From positions 2,920,389-2,984,388 of the forward strand of contig CM035309.1 in NCBI GenBank assembly GCA_002900995.3: a stretch of 64,000 nucleotides of DNA. Reading direction: 5' to 3'. This DNA is from Ganoderma boninense. Lineage: Eukaryota; Basidiomycota; Agaricomycetes; Polyporales; Polyporaceae. This document shows positions 1 to 10,882 of this stretch, in pieces (positions within the stretch are counted from its first letter, which is position 1; each line of letters starts with the position of its first letter). Both the position numbers and the translations under genes were made by a program. Under the pieces are notes generated by a model. The model saw only the letters and a list, made by a program, of their open reading frames with translations. It had not been told where the DNA came from and ran no database searches.

Positions 1-472
1 CTCGTGGTGACCCGATTCCGTTCTACGAATCGTCTACTCAAAAACTTGGTAGTAGCTCCACTATCTACCATGGCAACAATGTCCTTGTGCCGCTGCTTGC
101 CGATAAGTCGTACTGGGATATGAAAGTGTTGTCCATCATGGTTGACTTCGTATACGAAGGACGAACACAGTACTGCAAATCGACTGTTACTGCTCGAGCC
201 GGCACGTGCAGCGTCCAGTGCAGCTCGAATCAGAAACCCTCCTCCTTGGCTAGTGTGGCCGCGGCGAGCCTTTCACCAAGCCGCTTGATCTCTACCTGCA
301 ACAACTGCACTTGCAGCGCTTCAATCTGCGCTTTCAGTGTTTGGAGTTGTTCGGCCTGAGATGGCGGGATGGTGGACATAGTGGTGGGGTGATCGAGGGT
401 TTCTAGGTGGGTGTTGTGGGATGCCTCGCTTCCTATCCCACGAATGAACACAGCGGGTGCACAATCCAACAC
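1..472 (-). pseudogene. gag tail and pol N-terminus of truncated Gypsy element
   Basis: The minus frame ending at 230 gives a coiled-coil-like gag tail (heptads rich in L, Q and K, ending KEEGF). This matches the last 30 residues of the plus-strand gag but follows directly on leader-encoded sequence, so capsid and zinc knuckle are absent. Stop codon TGA is at 232-230, immediately preceded by the heptamer GGGTTTC (239-233). In the -1 frame the reading continues into pol with a conserved linker and the aspartic protease motif DSGATTK. The same in-frame TAG seen in the leader of the other element is present at 496-494. Pol is cut by the window edge. Confidence 0.75.
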
Positions 473-805
473 TGTCTGCTCAGCCTCCTCGGCCTATTGC
501 TGTGTCTTAGCCCAAGGGGCACGGGCCCAAGGGTGTTCTGCCTTGGCTTTGTTTCGCTGCCTTTCTCTAGCCTCCCACACTGTGAGGCGGACCACTTCTG
601 TCAGTACCGGGGTCTCGTGTTAGGAGCTTTCCGCGTACTGTACCACTGAGAGTGGCAAGCCTCAGGTTGCGCCAAGACCACGTCCGATGGTGTGACTAGA
701 GCGCGTACTACGCTAGGCCAACACAGAGGATCTAAGTGCGTACCGTACGACAGAAAAAGAATGTGGGTAGAGTACACTGGTGCTCGTGTAGAAGTTTTGA
801 CCTAA

Positions 806-1275
806 TGTTACGACTGGCTGTCGAGTAAGATCAGGGAGGTTTACGAGACGAGCAAGGGTGTCGACGAGCACTTGTGCAGCGAGAGTGGAGCAAGGCTCGA
901 CAGTCAGGCTGGGGACAAGAGTGTATTGAGTGAAGTATCTACAAGGGAAATACAGTGGGGCTCACCTGGGGACAAGAGGTCGAAACTAGAGTCCCCAGGT
1001 AGCAGGCTACAGTCCTTATATACATGTGCAGGTCCATGGAAACGGAGTACAATGGTAACTACGGTCGCGGGAGCGGAAAGGGAGAACAATGGTGTAGGGA
1101 ACAATAGCGACGGGAAACAACAGGGGAACAATGGAGAGACAGGAGCTATTGTACTTGGAAGCAATGTGGAGGGTTTACAATGCTATGGAGGACAACGAGG
1201 ACGACATTGGACCTAAACTAATCGAGAAAGGAAACCTGGGCGCTAAGGTAGGCGCTAAACGGGGTGTTCGTAACA
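806..1275 (-). repeat. 5' LTR of the minus-strand Gypsy element
   Basis: About 470 bp, starting TGTTACGAAC and ending TAACA when read on the minus strand. It aligns along its length with the 460-bp LTRs at 2179 and 8245, including the TATATAAG promoter box (near 1017-1027) and the C/T-rich segment containing TTGTCTCCAG. It is the most divergent of the three LTRs. The partner 3' LTR is outside the window. Confidence 0.85.
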
Positions 1276-1393
1276 TGTATTGAGCGAGCGGGTGAACTTT
1301 CCCCGTTTCTCAAATCTCAAGATAATCTGTCAATGGGGTCATCTTGGCCACTGATACACAAGGTGCAAATTCAGTATCAGTTACAAGTGCTAT
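1276..1393 (+). repeat. 118-bp direct repeat, copy 1
   Basis: Starts TGTATTGAGCGAGCG directly after the LTR of the minus-strand element and ends GTGCTAT. It is almost identical to 2060-2177, which abuts the left LTR of the plus-strand element. Its first bases resemble an internal LTR motif (GGGACAAGAGTGTATTGAG near 912), so it may derive from an older related insertion. Confidence 0.85.
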
Positions 1394-1606
1394 CCTCTGG
1401 AGCTGTCTTGGTCGATTTGCCTGGCACTGCTGATAGCGATGCCGCCTGCTGCAAGATTACTGAGGCACTATTCGAGCCCTAAGATAAAGATCAAAGAAGG
1501 TCAACCAAGCAGTGGAAAGCAAGTGTATTCCGGTTGTCCTGTACTGTTGTCGTGGTACAGAGGCAAATGGATGGGCTACAAAAAAGTACAACCAAGAGCC
1601 TGGGGA

Positions 1607-2029
1607 GGTCAGGCAGGCCATCAATTCACTACAGACCGTTTGACTACAATTGTTTTCACTACAAATGGCTACAATCAGTTTGGCTACCATCAGTTTGGCT
1701 ACAATCAGTTTGGCTACCATCCATGAGAAGGTGGTAGTCAAAAGCCTAAAGACATAAATTGAGGAGGTCAAGCAGGCCATCAATTGGCTATAGTCCATTT
1801 AGCTACAATTAGTTTGGCTACAAATAGCTACAATCAGTTTGGCGGATAGGTCAAGCAGGCCATCAATTAGCTATAGTCCATTTAGCTACAATTAGTTTGG
1901 CTACAAATAGCTACAATCAGTTTGGCGGATAGGTCAAGCAGGCCATCAATTGGCTATAGTCCATTTAGCTACAATTGGTTTGGCTACAATTGGTTTGGCT
2001 ACAAATAGCTACAATCAGTTTGGCGGTTC
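1607..2029 (+). repeat. Minisatellite block between the two Gypsy elements
   Basis: Built from the short motif CTACAATCAGTTTGGC and variants. The cleanest part is three copies of an 83-bp unit starting at 1766, 1849 and 1932 (each begins GGTCAAGCAGGCCATCAATT); the third carries about 15 extra bases. A looser copy occupies 1607-1722. No protein is encoded. Confidence 0.85.
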
Positions 2030-2059
2030 AAGGCTTAACAGTTAGGCTGGGGACAAGAG

Positions 2060-2177
2060 TGTATTGAGCGAGCGTGTGAACTTTCCCCATTTCTCAAATC
2101 TCAAGATAATCTGTCAATGGGGTCATCTTGGCCACTGATACACAAGGTGCAAATTCAGTATCAGTTACAAGTGCTAT
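2060..2177 (+). repeat. 118-bp direct repeat, copy 2
   Basis: Second copy of the sequence at 1276-1393, with only a few mismatches, ending one base before the 5' LTR of the plus-strand Gypsy element. The bases just before it (2034-2060) resemble antisense LTR sequence. Confidence 0.85.
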
Positions 2178-2178
2178 T

Positions 2179-2638
2179 TGTCATAAACGGCACTCTTAGC
2201 GCCTACCCTGGCGTTTCTTTTTCCCTTTTTGGACTGTTTGCCTCCCATGTCATCCTTATTGTCCTCCATTGTTTAGCAAACCTGTCTCTTGTTCTCGCAG
2301 TACAATAACTCCTGTTACCCATTGTTCCCATCGTCATTGTACTACATACCATTGTTTTTCCACTGGTCCCCGTGTCCATAGTTACCTATTGTCCCCGGTT
2401 CCCATTGTCCGTTACATGTATATAAGACCCGTACTTCGCCACCTGGAGACCTCAGTTTCGACCTCTTGTCTCCAGGTAAGCCTCACTGTATTCTCGCTCG
2501 TTAGTTACTTGCTCAATACATCTTGTCTCCAGCCTGACTGTCGAGCCCTGCTCCGCTCTCGCTGCACAAGTGCTCGTCAACGCCCTTGCTCGTCTCGTAA
2601 GCCTCCTCCCTGATCTTACTCGACAGCCAGTTGTAACA
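2179..2638 (+). repeat. 5' LTR of plus-strand Gypsy element
   Basis: 460 bp, beginning TGTCATAAACGG and ending TTGTAACA. A promoter-like TATATAAG lies at 2419-2426. By hand alignment it differs from the 3' LTR at about 22 positions (about 95% identity), and most differences are transitions that make this copy richer in A and T. Confidence 0.95.
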
Positions 2639-2842
2639 TTAGGTCAAAACTTCTACACGAGCACCGGCATACTCCACACACATTCTTTCCTTCTCGTACG
2701 GTACACACCTAGATCCTCTGTGTTGGCCTAGCGTAGTGCACGCTCTAGTCACACCATCGGACGTGGTCTTGGCGCAACCTGAGGCTTGCCACTCTCAGTG
2801 GTACAGTACGCGGAAAGCTCCTAACACGAGACCCCGGTACTG

Positions 2843-4444
2843 ACAGAAGTGGTCCGCCTCACAGTGTGGGAGGCTAGAGAAAGGCAGCGAAACAAAGCCA
2901 AGGCAGAACACTCTTGGGCTCGTGTCCCTTGGGCTAAGACACAGCAATAGGCCAAGGAGGCTGAGCAGACAGTGTCGGATCGTGCACCTGCCGTTTCTAT
3001 TCCTGGGATAGGAAGCGAGCTACCTCCACTCCCCTCACCGTGGCTTGCAGTCAAAGGCCACACACATTTCACAGCAACGCGGTCAAAGACCAGCACTGGA
3101 ACACCACCGAACAACAGTGGTTTGTTTGCGACCGCCAACCCTGCCCACACCACGACTTTACCTTTGACTGGACACCCACCCAGTGGGCTCCATTCCACCC
3201 CTTCGTCCGGCCACACCCTGACCAACAACAGGCGATCTTAGACCGACTCGCCCAACCACCGCCAGCCCCCTCCACAAGGCCCACATGGGCAGCTGTTGCT
3301 GCTGCACAAAGTCGCCCTGGCACCCGGCCCCCCAGCTGTGCCCCCAGTCGTGTACCCAGTGGGACCGCCACCCCCAGTCGATCCACAGGTTCCCCTGCTC
3401 TTGACAAAACTATCGCACTCGTTACTGAACGTCTCGGACAATGACGAAGCTCAAACCCCTCATCACCCATTGCGTCGACTTCTAGGGCAGGAGGGGAGCC
3501 TGGGGTAAAGGGGGGACCAAAGCTGAAAGCTACCAGTTCCAACACCCCACAATCGTCATCCTCGTCCAATCCTCCTCCTGCACCCAATCCTCCTCCCACA
3601 CCCACCATGACCACTCCTGCCCCCGCTCCACCGTTTGACACCTCCAAGCTCCTTTCCCAAATTGCCCCACGTAACTACAATGGAAAATCCCCCCAGGATG
3701 GCCTGCGCTTCGTGTCTGCAGCCCAGATCTACTTCAACACCCTCACAGCGGTGGCTGTCGGCACATCAACTGATGTGGTATGGATGACCATCCTCAGTAG
3801 GCTCATGGAAGGAGCAGCAGCCTGGGCTGGCCCCCCACATTGTGATGCTCGCCGGTGGAACTAGTCCTTGGGTAGACTATGGCGCATTCAGCACGGCCTT
3901 CAAGGACCACTTCTGCGCAGCTGACGACAAGGAGGCCGCCATCGCTGAACTTGTCAAGCTTTGCAAGGCGTATCGCAAGGTTGGCACTGTTAAGGAGTAC
4001 ACGGCACAGTTCAACGCGACCGCAGCACGGACCGACTTCGGCGACGAGGACAAACGCGAACGCTACCGCTCCGGCCTACCCCCCAGACTCCGGGATGTCC
4101 TCGCCACCAGTGCTCACGACATCTCGGACCTCACCAAGATCCAGAAGGTGGCGCTGTCCCTCGACCAGGCCCTCGTCACCAGAGAGGAAGAACGGCCGAA
4201 GTCGTTTGGATGGAAGAAGAAGGGGGAGAAGGCAGCTGCTACTGGGAAGAAGCCGTTCACAGGAAACTGCTACATCTGTGGCCAACCCGGACATCGCAAG
4301 TATGACTGCCCGTGGTTGAAGAGTCAGCAAGCTGCTTCCTCGTCCACTGCGACCATGGAAGTAGCGGCTCTTCAGGCCCAGCTCAAGGCGATGGAGGAGA
4401 AGATCGCGGCCCTTACAACCGCTGAGAAGAAGGAGGGTTTCTGA
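2843..4444 (+). pseudogene. Gypsy gag (broken)
   Basis: Capsid/nucleocapsid polyprotein of the retrotransposon. The readable parts are a leader-encoded N-terminus (from about 2843), a proline-rich region from 3040, a capsid-like region (3607-4200), a CCHC zinc knuckle (CYICGQPGHRKYDC, near 4270-4311) and a coiled-coil tail ending KKEGF. It is interrupted by TAG at 2948 (also present in the other element), a change of frame before 3040, TGA at 3442 (a likely CGA change) and a one-base insertion in a C run near 3836. The stop at 4442-4444 is the natural gag terminus, followed by pol in the -1 frame. Confidence 0.85.
4435..4441 (+). promoter_or_regulatory. Predicted -1 ribosomal frameshift slippery site at gag/pol junction
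   Basis: The heptamer GGGTTTC fits the X XXY YYZ pattern and lies in the required phase: gag codons are GAG GGT TTC TGA, so slippage to GGG TTT reads into pol. It sits immediately before the gag stop. The other element has the same heptamer in the same phase at 239-233. The frameshift is inferred and no downstream stimulatory structure was assessed. Confidence 0.55.
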
Positions 4445-4446
4445 TT

Positions 4447-7400
4447 AGAGCTGCACTGGACGCTGCGCGTGCCGGCTCTTGTAGTAATAGTCGATTTTCT
4501 GTACTGAGTTCCGCGTTTGTATATGAAGTAAATCACAGTGGTCAGCACTTTCATATACCGGTACGGTTAATCGGCAAGCAGCGACATAAGGACATAGTAG
4601 CAATGGTAGATAGTGGAGCTACTACTAAGTTTTTACATAGACGGTTCGTAGAGAAGAACCAGGTTACGACGAGGAAGTTGGCAAGGCCAATTCCTCTGTA
4701 CAACATAAACGGTACTGAGAACCGTGATGGGACGATCACGGAGGTTGCCGTGTTGGATATGGCGATTGGAGACCACCGAGAGAAGGTGGTGTTTGTGGTG
4801 ACAGACATAGGAGAAGAGGATGTGATCATTGGCCTGGACTGGCTGCGCGAGCACAACCCTGAAGTCAATTGGGAACGTGGCTCGCTGCGCCTATCGAGAT
4901 GTCCAGAGGCATGTCCGGCTCATCGGAAGGCATCCAAACCTGTTGAGACCAAAGCGTGTGATACGGAGGTACGGCTTACAGCACACAATGGTTCTCGGCG
5001 GGTGCGGAAGGCAAAGATGATGGGTAGGATATGCACGGCGGTAATGGTTGAGGAGGAGGAGGAAGATAGGCCTCTACCACCAGGTTTTCTGCCGGAATGG
5101 GATAGCACTGAGGAGTCTCTTCTCAATGCACTGGAAGATGGACGACGACTTCGAGGTACCCCTAAGATCTTTGTGTCGGCGAGCTACACGTACTCTCAAC
5201 AGCTCGCTGAACAAGAGTACCAGAAGAAGGAAGTCCGTCCTGTCGAAGAGATTGTACCTCCCCAGTACCACGAGTATCTGCGTGTGTTCTCGAAAGAGGC
5301 GTCCGAACGTCTACCCGAGCACGGACCCTATGACCACGCTATAGAACTCGTACCAGATGCTAGGATGTTCCATTCCAAGGTGTACCCCCTGTCGCCCAGC
5401 GAGCAGGTCGAGCTTGACAAGTTTCTTAGTGAGAACTTGGCCAAAGGATATATTCAAGAGTCGAAGTCACCAATGTCGTCACCGTTCTTCTTCGTTAAAA
5501 AGAAGGACGGCAGCCTACGTCCTGTACAGGACTACCGACGATTGAACGACATCACCATTAAGAACCGATACCCGCTGCCGCTGGTGTCGGACTTGATGGA
5601 TCGACTCAAGAGGGCCAAGTACTTTACAAAGCTTGACATCCGTTGGGGGTACAACAATGTGCGGATTAAGACCGGTGATGAATGGAAGGCTGCCTTTGTT
5701 ACCAATCGTGGACTGTTCGAACCGAACGTGATGTACTTCGGACTGGCTAACTCGCCTAGTACATTCTCTGCGCTCATGAACGACATCTTCAAGGACCTCA
5801 TCATACTCGGCAAAATCACTATCTACCTCGACGACATCCTCATATTCACCAACGACATCGAGGAACACCGCACATTGGTGTGCGAGGTCCTGAAGCATCT
5901 GGTGGAGCATGACCTGTTCTGCAAGCCAGAGAAGTGCGAATTTGAACAGCCTAAGGTTGAGTACCTAGGTGTGCTCGTCTCGGAGAACCGTGTGGAGATG
6001 GACCCAGTGAAGGTCAGGGGTATCGCAGAATGGCCTGTCCCTCAGAACGCCTCAGATGTATGGAAGTTCCACGGTTTCGCGAATTTCTACAGGCGGTTCA
6101 TTAAGGACTTCAGTGCAGTATGCAAACCTCTTGACTGTCTCACGGGTAATACTCCCTGGCAATGGGGTGCCGAAGAGCAATCAGCATTCGATGAGCTCAA
6201 ACGTCATTTCACTGAAAGCCCTGTCCTGAGCATGTATGACCCAGACCGCAAAACCCGCATTGAAGTCGATGCATCCGGGTATGCTACCGGTGCGGTTCTG
6301 TCTCAGGAGGGGGAGGACGGCAAATGGCACCCTGTGGCTTTCCACTCTGAGTCAATGAGCGATGTGGAACGCAACTACGAGATCTATGACAAGGAGATGC
6401 TCGCTATCATCCGTGCCCTGCAGGCCTGGTGCCACTACCTCGAGGGTCTTCCTAGTGTGTTCGAGATCCAGTCGGACCACAAGAACCTCGAGTACTGGAA
6501 GGCCGCACAAAACCTCACACGCAGGCAGGCACAATGGGCTCCCTATCTGTTGCAGTTCGACTTTGTCATTGCACACAAGCCAGGCACCTCCAATGGTAGG
6601 GCAGATGCGCTGTCGCGCAGGCCTGATCACCAGAAGGATGACGCCGATGACAACCTGAACCGAGTCATGTTGCAACCCGATCGCTTCCGAGTACTGGCAG
6701 CCAAGAGAGGGCACATGTCAGTGGTACCAGAGAAGGCACTGCTCCGCCGCATTCGAGAATGTGGAGAGCGTGAGCAGGAGGTCGCAGAGGCACTCAGCAA
6801 GCTCGATAAGCTAGGGCCAGCACGTCTACAGAACGATTTGGTGGACTGGAACACAGAACAAGGCCTGCTGCTCTACCGCGGCCGAGTTTATGTCCCCAAA
6901 GATGACACGCTCCGAGCAGAGATAGTGCGCATTCACCACGACCTCCCACCTGCTGGACACCCTGGCCAGGCAAAAATGGTGGAGTTGGTCACACGGAACT
7001 ACTGGTGGCCGGGCATGGCAAAGTTCATTAAGGATTACGTTGAGATCTGCGACACTTGTCGCCGTGGCAAGACTTCACATGCGAAGCCACATGGTCCCCT
7101 TCAACCCAACGAGATCCCGGACGGCCCAGGCCAAGTAGTTACCTGTGACTTCATTACTGGATTGCCGGAGGTGGACGGATACAATGCGCTCCAGCTTATT
7201 GCTGATCGGCATGGAAAGATGATTCACCTTATTCCATGCACTGAGGAGATCGACACGGAAGGGACTGCAGACAACTTCATTAGAGAATGGTTCCGTATAC
7301 ATGGACTCCCGCGTAAGATCATCTCTGATCGGGGGCCCCAGTTCTCTAGCAAGCTCTTCCGTGCAATCCTTAAAGGCCTCGACATAGAAAGCGCGTTGTC

Positions 7401-8212
7401 CACAGCCTACCACCCGCAGACGGATGGACAGTCGGAGCGATGGAACTAGGAGATAGAGGCGTACCTACGGATGTACTGCTCAAGGCGCCGCGACGATTGG
7501 GTCAAGTGGCTACCAACAGCAGAGTACTGCTTTAACTCGCGCGTACATTCATCCACAGGGTACTCGCCGTTTTACCTCATGTACGGCTATGAACCTCAGT
7601 TCCATGTTCCGATGCTATCCACCACAGTGCCTACGGCGGATGAACGAAGAGAGGAGTTGCGGCAGGCAAGGGAGGATGCGACCTCAGCCTTAACCCTGGC
7701 AGCAGAGCGGATGAAGGAGTACTACGATCACTATGTCTCCACTGCTCCAGAGTTCAAGGAGGGTCAGAAGGTGTGGCTCGACACGAGGAACTTCCGGGTT
7801 CCTGGAGTCTCTCGGAAACTGGTGGACCGGTACACTGGCCCGTACCCTGTCAAGCGCAAGGTGGGCAACTTGGCTTACGAGCTCAAGCTCCCCAAAGACA
7901 TGGGGCTCCACCCAGTGTTCCATGTGACGCTCCTACACCCGCACAAAGAAAGCCAACTCCCCGGTCGGCATCCCCCTGAACCTGCAGCCCTTGAAGTGGA
8001 AGGAGAGGAAGAGTACGAAGTAGAGGAAGTGTTAGAGTCGCGTCGGTATGGGCGGTGGAAGAAACTGCAGTATCTTGTTCACTGGGAAGGGCTGGGGCCC
8101 TGAACACGATAGCTGGGAAGATGTGTCGGATCTAGCAAATGCGCCAAAAGTGCTGCAAAAGTTTCACTCGACACATCCCGACGCTCCTGGCCCTCTCAAC
8201 AAGAAGACTTGA
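4447..8212 (+). pseudogene. Gypsy pol (protease, RT, RNase H, integrase, chromodomain), broken
   Basis: Reverse-transcribes and integrates the element. Counting from Met 4603: protease DSGA at residues 3-6; reverse transcriptase with YLDD at 408-411; RNase H with first Asp at 556; zinc-binding HHCC integrase domain around residues 777-817; integrase catalytic Asp849, Asp909 and Glu945 (DD35E spacing). TAG at 7447 follows the conserved SERWN motif, where Gln is usual. Reading continues in frame to the chromodomain (VEEVLESR..YLVHWEGLGP), where an extra C near 8098 shifts the frame; the other frame restores EHDSWED and ends at 8212. Pol has no ATG at its true start, consistent with frameshift expression from gag. 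Confidence 0.93.
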
Positions 8213-8231
8213 TCGTGAGGACACGATCCTT

Positions 8232-8241
8232 AGGAGGGGGG
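8232..8241 (+). promoter_or_regulatory. Polypurine tract
   Basis: AGGAGGGGGG lies three bases upstream of the 3' LTR, the expected place for the plus-strand primer of reverse transcription in Ty3/Gypsy elements. Confidence 0.75.
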
Positions 8242-8244
8242 TAT

Positions 8245-8704
8245 TGTCATGAACGGCACGCTCGGCGCCTACCCTGGCGTCTCTCTTTCCCTTTTCGGAC
8301 TGTTTGCCTCCCGCGTCATCCTTATTGTCCTCCATTGTTTAGCAAACCTGTCTCTTGTTCTCGCAGTACAATAACTCCTGTCACCCATTGTTCCCGTCGT
8401 CATTGTACTACATACCATTGTTCTTCCACTGGTTCCCGTGTCCATAGTTACCTATTGTCCCCGGTTCCCATTGTCCGCTACATGTATATAAGACCTGTAC
8501 TTCGCTACCTGGAGACCTCAGTTTCGACCTCTTGTCTCCAGGTAAGCCTCGCTGTATTCTTGCTCGTTACTTACTCGCTCAATACATCTTGTCTCCAGCC
8601 TGACTGTCGAGCCCTGCTCCGCTCTCGCTGCACAAGTGCTCGTCGACGCCCTTGCTCGTCTCGTAAGCCTCCTCCCTGATCTTACTCGACAGCCAGTCGT
8701 AACA
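8245..8704 (+). repeat. 3' LTR of plus-strand Gypsy element
   Basis: 460 bp, beginning TGTCATGAACGG and ending CGTAACA, with the TATATAAG box at 8485-8492. It is the less decayed of the pair and keeps more CpG sites than the 5' LTR. Confidence 0.95.
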
Positions 8705-10782
8705 GTGATCATAATAAATAATGCATCGTTTTCACATCTCGTTATACAGTAATCCGGGTGGTGTTTGTATTTTGTGCACTGGATGAGGAGGATATGCGAC
8801 GGCCAAAAATGACGTGTCATCGGAGTTTGGCATTTGAATAGTGGGTGAAGCTCGCAAGTTGGGCGCTGTATTGGGAATCTCATAGAAGATTTCTGACATG
8901 ATGAAGAGCACAGGGATATTGCTGGTAGTCTTTTAGGGAATCCATCAAAATATCCCTGGGACATTTTGATGGGAACCTCACATGGGCTTTTGAAGATATG
9001 GGTGTGTACCAGCTCTCATGGGTCTTCTACCATTGAATAAAGGTCTGATCATGGGCTACTATGTATATCATATATGACAGCATACCACAATATGATGCCC
9101 CCTTTTGCTGATGTTGTAGAGCAATACAGTCGATTGGCAGGAGCCGTTGGATAGCTGCATTGCCATGCAAGTCATCCAGTGGATGCGACGGTGAGTTACA
9201 TGGCACTGTAGTGCCGCACAGGATTCACGCCTCCCGCTGTGATTCTCACTAGTACTGACAGTCATTTGAATTCAATCCGCGGTCACCAACGTCCATCAAT
9301 GGTGTTCACCATCAAATCCTGATTCCACTCATAGTGCCTGACCCCAAGAACACCCACTGGGCCAATGCCCAGGCTGTCCCTCAGTGCTCTCCCTTTTCAA
9401 GTTCAAGGAAGGAGTCCCCAGTGTACTGCATTGAGCCGACTCGTACCCCAGTGGCTCGTTACCCCAATGGATTCACCTCTCGGTCCTCGGCCGGACAGGT
9501 TTGCTATGACGTCATCGTTGCCTCCTCCCAACATTTATAGGCACGGGGCGTTTGACTTCACCCCAAAGCAACTTGTCTTGTTCCACCATCTCCCCCACTC
9601 GCACTCTCTCCCCTGGCTTGACCTCGATATTACTTCCCTCCTCCCACTGAACCCGGTTTTCACCATCTTTTATCTCCGGTACTAGGCTCAGGTGCGTCGA
9701 CTTTAATCACTGCGACTGGAATAGGCTGCATAGCAGGCATGGTTCCCTGCATCAGGCTGGGTATGTTGGGCTAGCAGTCAAGTCGGCTTTAGGGCTATTC
9801 AGAGTGAGCTACATGCTCCAACATTTCTTTCTCACCCAGAATGTTTAGAGGTGCGTGCTCGCTGTATTACGAGTTTGAGTGAAGCGCGATCACGACCATC
9901 ATACATCCGCGCAACAATTCAGGTGCGTGCTTAAATGTCTTGTGGGAGCGTCCAGGTAAGTACACTTATTCGTGGCCTATTCTGGAGTTTGCAGCACTCG
10001 GAGCACATGGTTGATCATACGGTGAGTGGTTTGTGATGCGCTGGGCTCTCTCCCTTCGTACGGTACACCCCCCGACTCAATTTCCCCACGGTTTGTTAGT
10101 AGCTTGCCCGTAGCATACATAACCTCGAATATAATTATTTTTTTCATTAATCATTATCCGGCGATCACAGTTTGCGTGGAAGCGAAGGTCCGCGTCCTCC
10201 GCCATTTTCCACAGGAATTGTAGGTCTCTACAGCGATAGTGTGGATCAACTATATGCCCCTACCGTGACAAATAGGAAGTTCTATAGAGTCCTACAAGCC
10301 TCTATAGTTTGCCACTGGTCAGGCTACAAACGTATATAGAGCCTTGTGCGCTATGCTGTAAGCCCCTACAGATCACTCCAACATCCTACAGGACTCCGTG
10401 GGGTACTTACGATCCCCTACTAACCTTGTAGATAATTACTAGACCTACATATCCCTGCAATCCCGCTGCCTAGTCAGCCCATTCCCTTGAAGTACCCAGA
10501 AGTGCTTCACAGCCAGGTATGACAATTTCCTATGGTTAGCTTTTGACCCGGGGCTGGCCGCACCTTGATTCATTGCCAATACTGCTTGACCGGCCAGTAT
10601 TACCTGTGGTTGTGAAACTGTTCCCTGGTGGGTTGTCGCTAAAATACTAATGTTGTGCAAGCTCCATAAAATTGTAATACATACACAACGAACCATTTTA
10701 CTCGTCTGGGTGCCTCAAAATGCTCCAGACCAGAATGTCCCCAACTGCACCAGCACGCGTCCGGCCGAGCAACACTGTCGCA
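8705..10782. other. No recognisable gene
   Basis: Short frames only, with no family motif or convincing exon chain on either strand. At 10250-10445 there is a cluster of short related words (CCTACAAG, CTCTATAG, CCCTACAG, CTTGTAG) on both strands, of unknown meaning. Confidence 0.6.
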
Positions 10783-10882
10783 NNNNNNNNNNNNNNNNNN
10801 NNNNNNNNNNNNNNNNNNNNNNNNNNNNNNNNNNNNNNNNNNNNNNNNNNNNNNNNNNNNNNNNNNNNNNNNNNNNNNNNNN
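10783..10882. other. Scaffold gap (100 N)
   Basis: Exactly 100 unknown bases, the usual placeholder for a gap of unknown size. It cuts the DUF6534 gene at 10883-11489. Confidence 0.98.

Larger units (their letters stand above)
1..1275 (-). mobile_element. Truncated, gag-deleted Ty3/Gypsy retrotransposon
   Basis: Minus-strand LTR element running off the left edge. Reading leftwards it has an LTR (1275 to 806), a leader nearly identical to that of the plus-strand element, a very short gag remnant (472-230), a conserved gag/pol junction and the first residues of pol with the protease motif VDSGATTKF. The capsid and zinc-knuckle parts of gag that occupy about 1.3 kb in the plus-strand element are missing and replaced by about 60 nt. 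It belongs to the same family as the element at 2179-8704. It could be a non-autonomous deletion derivative or a decayed copy; the rest lies outside the window. Confidence 0.85.
2179..8704 (+). mobile_element. Full-length but inactivated Ty3/Gypsy (chromovirus-type) retrotransposon
   Basis: A 6.5-kb element with two 460-bp LTRs, gag with zinc knuckle, and pol in the order protease, reverse transcriptase, RNase H, integrase, chromodomain. That order defines Ty3/Gypsy, and the C-terminal chromodomain places it with the chromoviruses common in fungi. It carries at least four lesions: TGA at 3442, frameshift near 3836, TAG at 7447 and frameshift near 8098. The flanks (CTATT left, GTGAT right) are not an obvious target-site duplication. 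I could not name the primer tRNA from the sequence after the 5' LTR. Confidence 0.95.

Noticed and set aside
2639..2665. Primer-binding site after the 5' LTR
   Set aside because: The sequence TTAGGTCAAAACTTC follows the LTR, but I could not match it to a tRNA 3' end from memory, so I did not annotate it.
3069..3647. Minus-strand open frame of 192 codons, rich in Gly and Val
   Set aside because: Antisense to the proline-rich part of the Gypsy gag.
2174..8709. Target-site duplication of the plus-strand Gypsy element
   Set aside because: The 5-bp flanks (CTATT and GTGAT) differ, so no duplication can be claimed.
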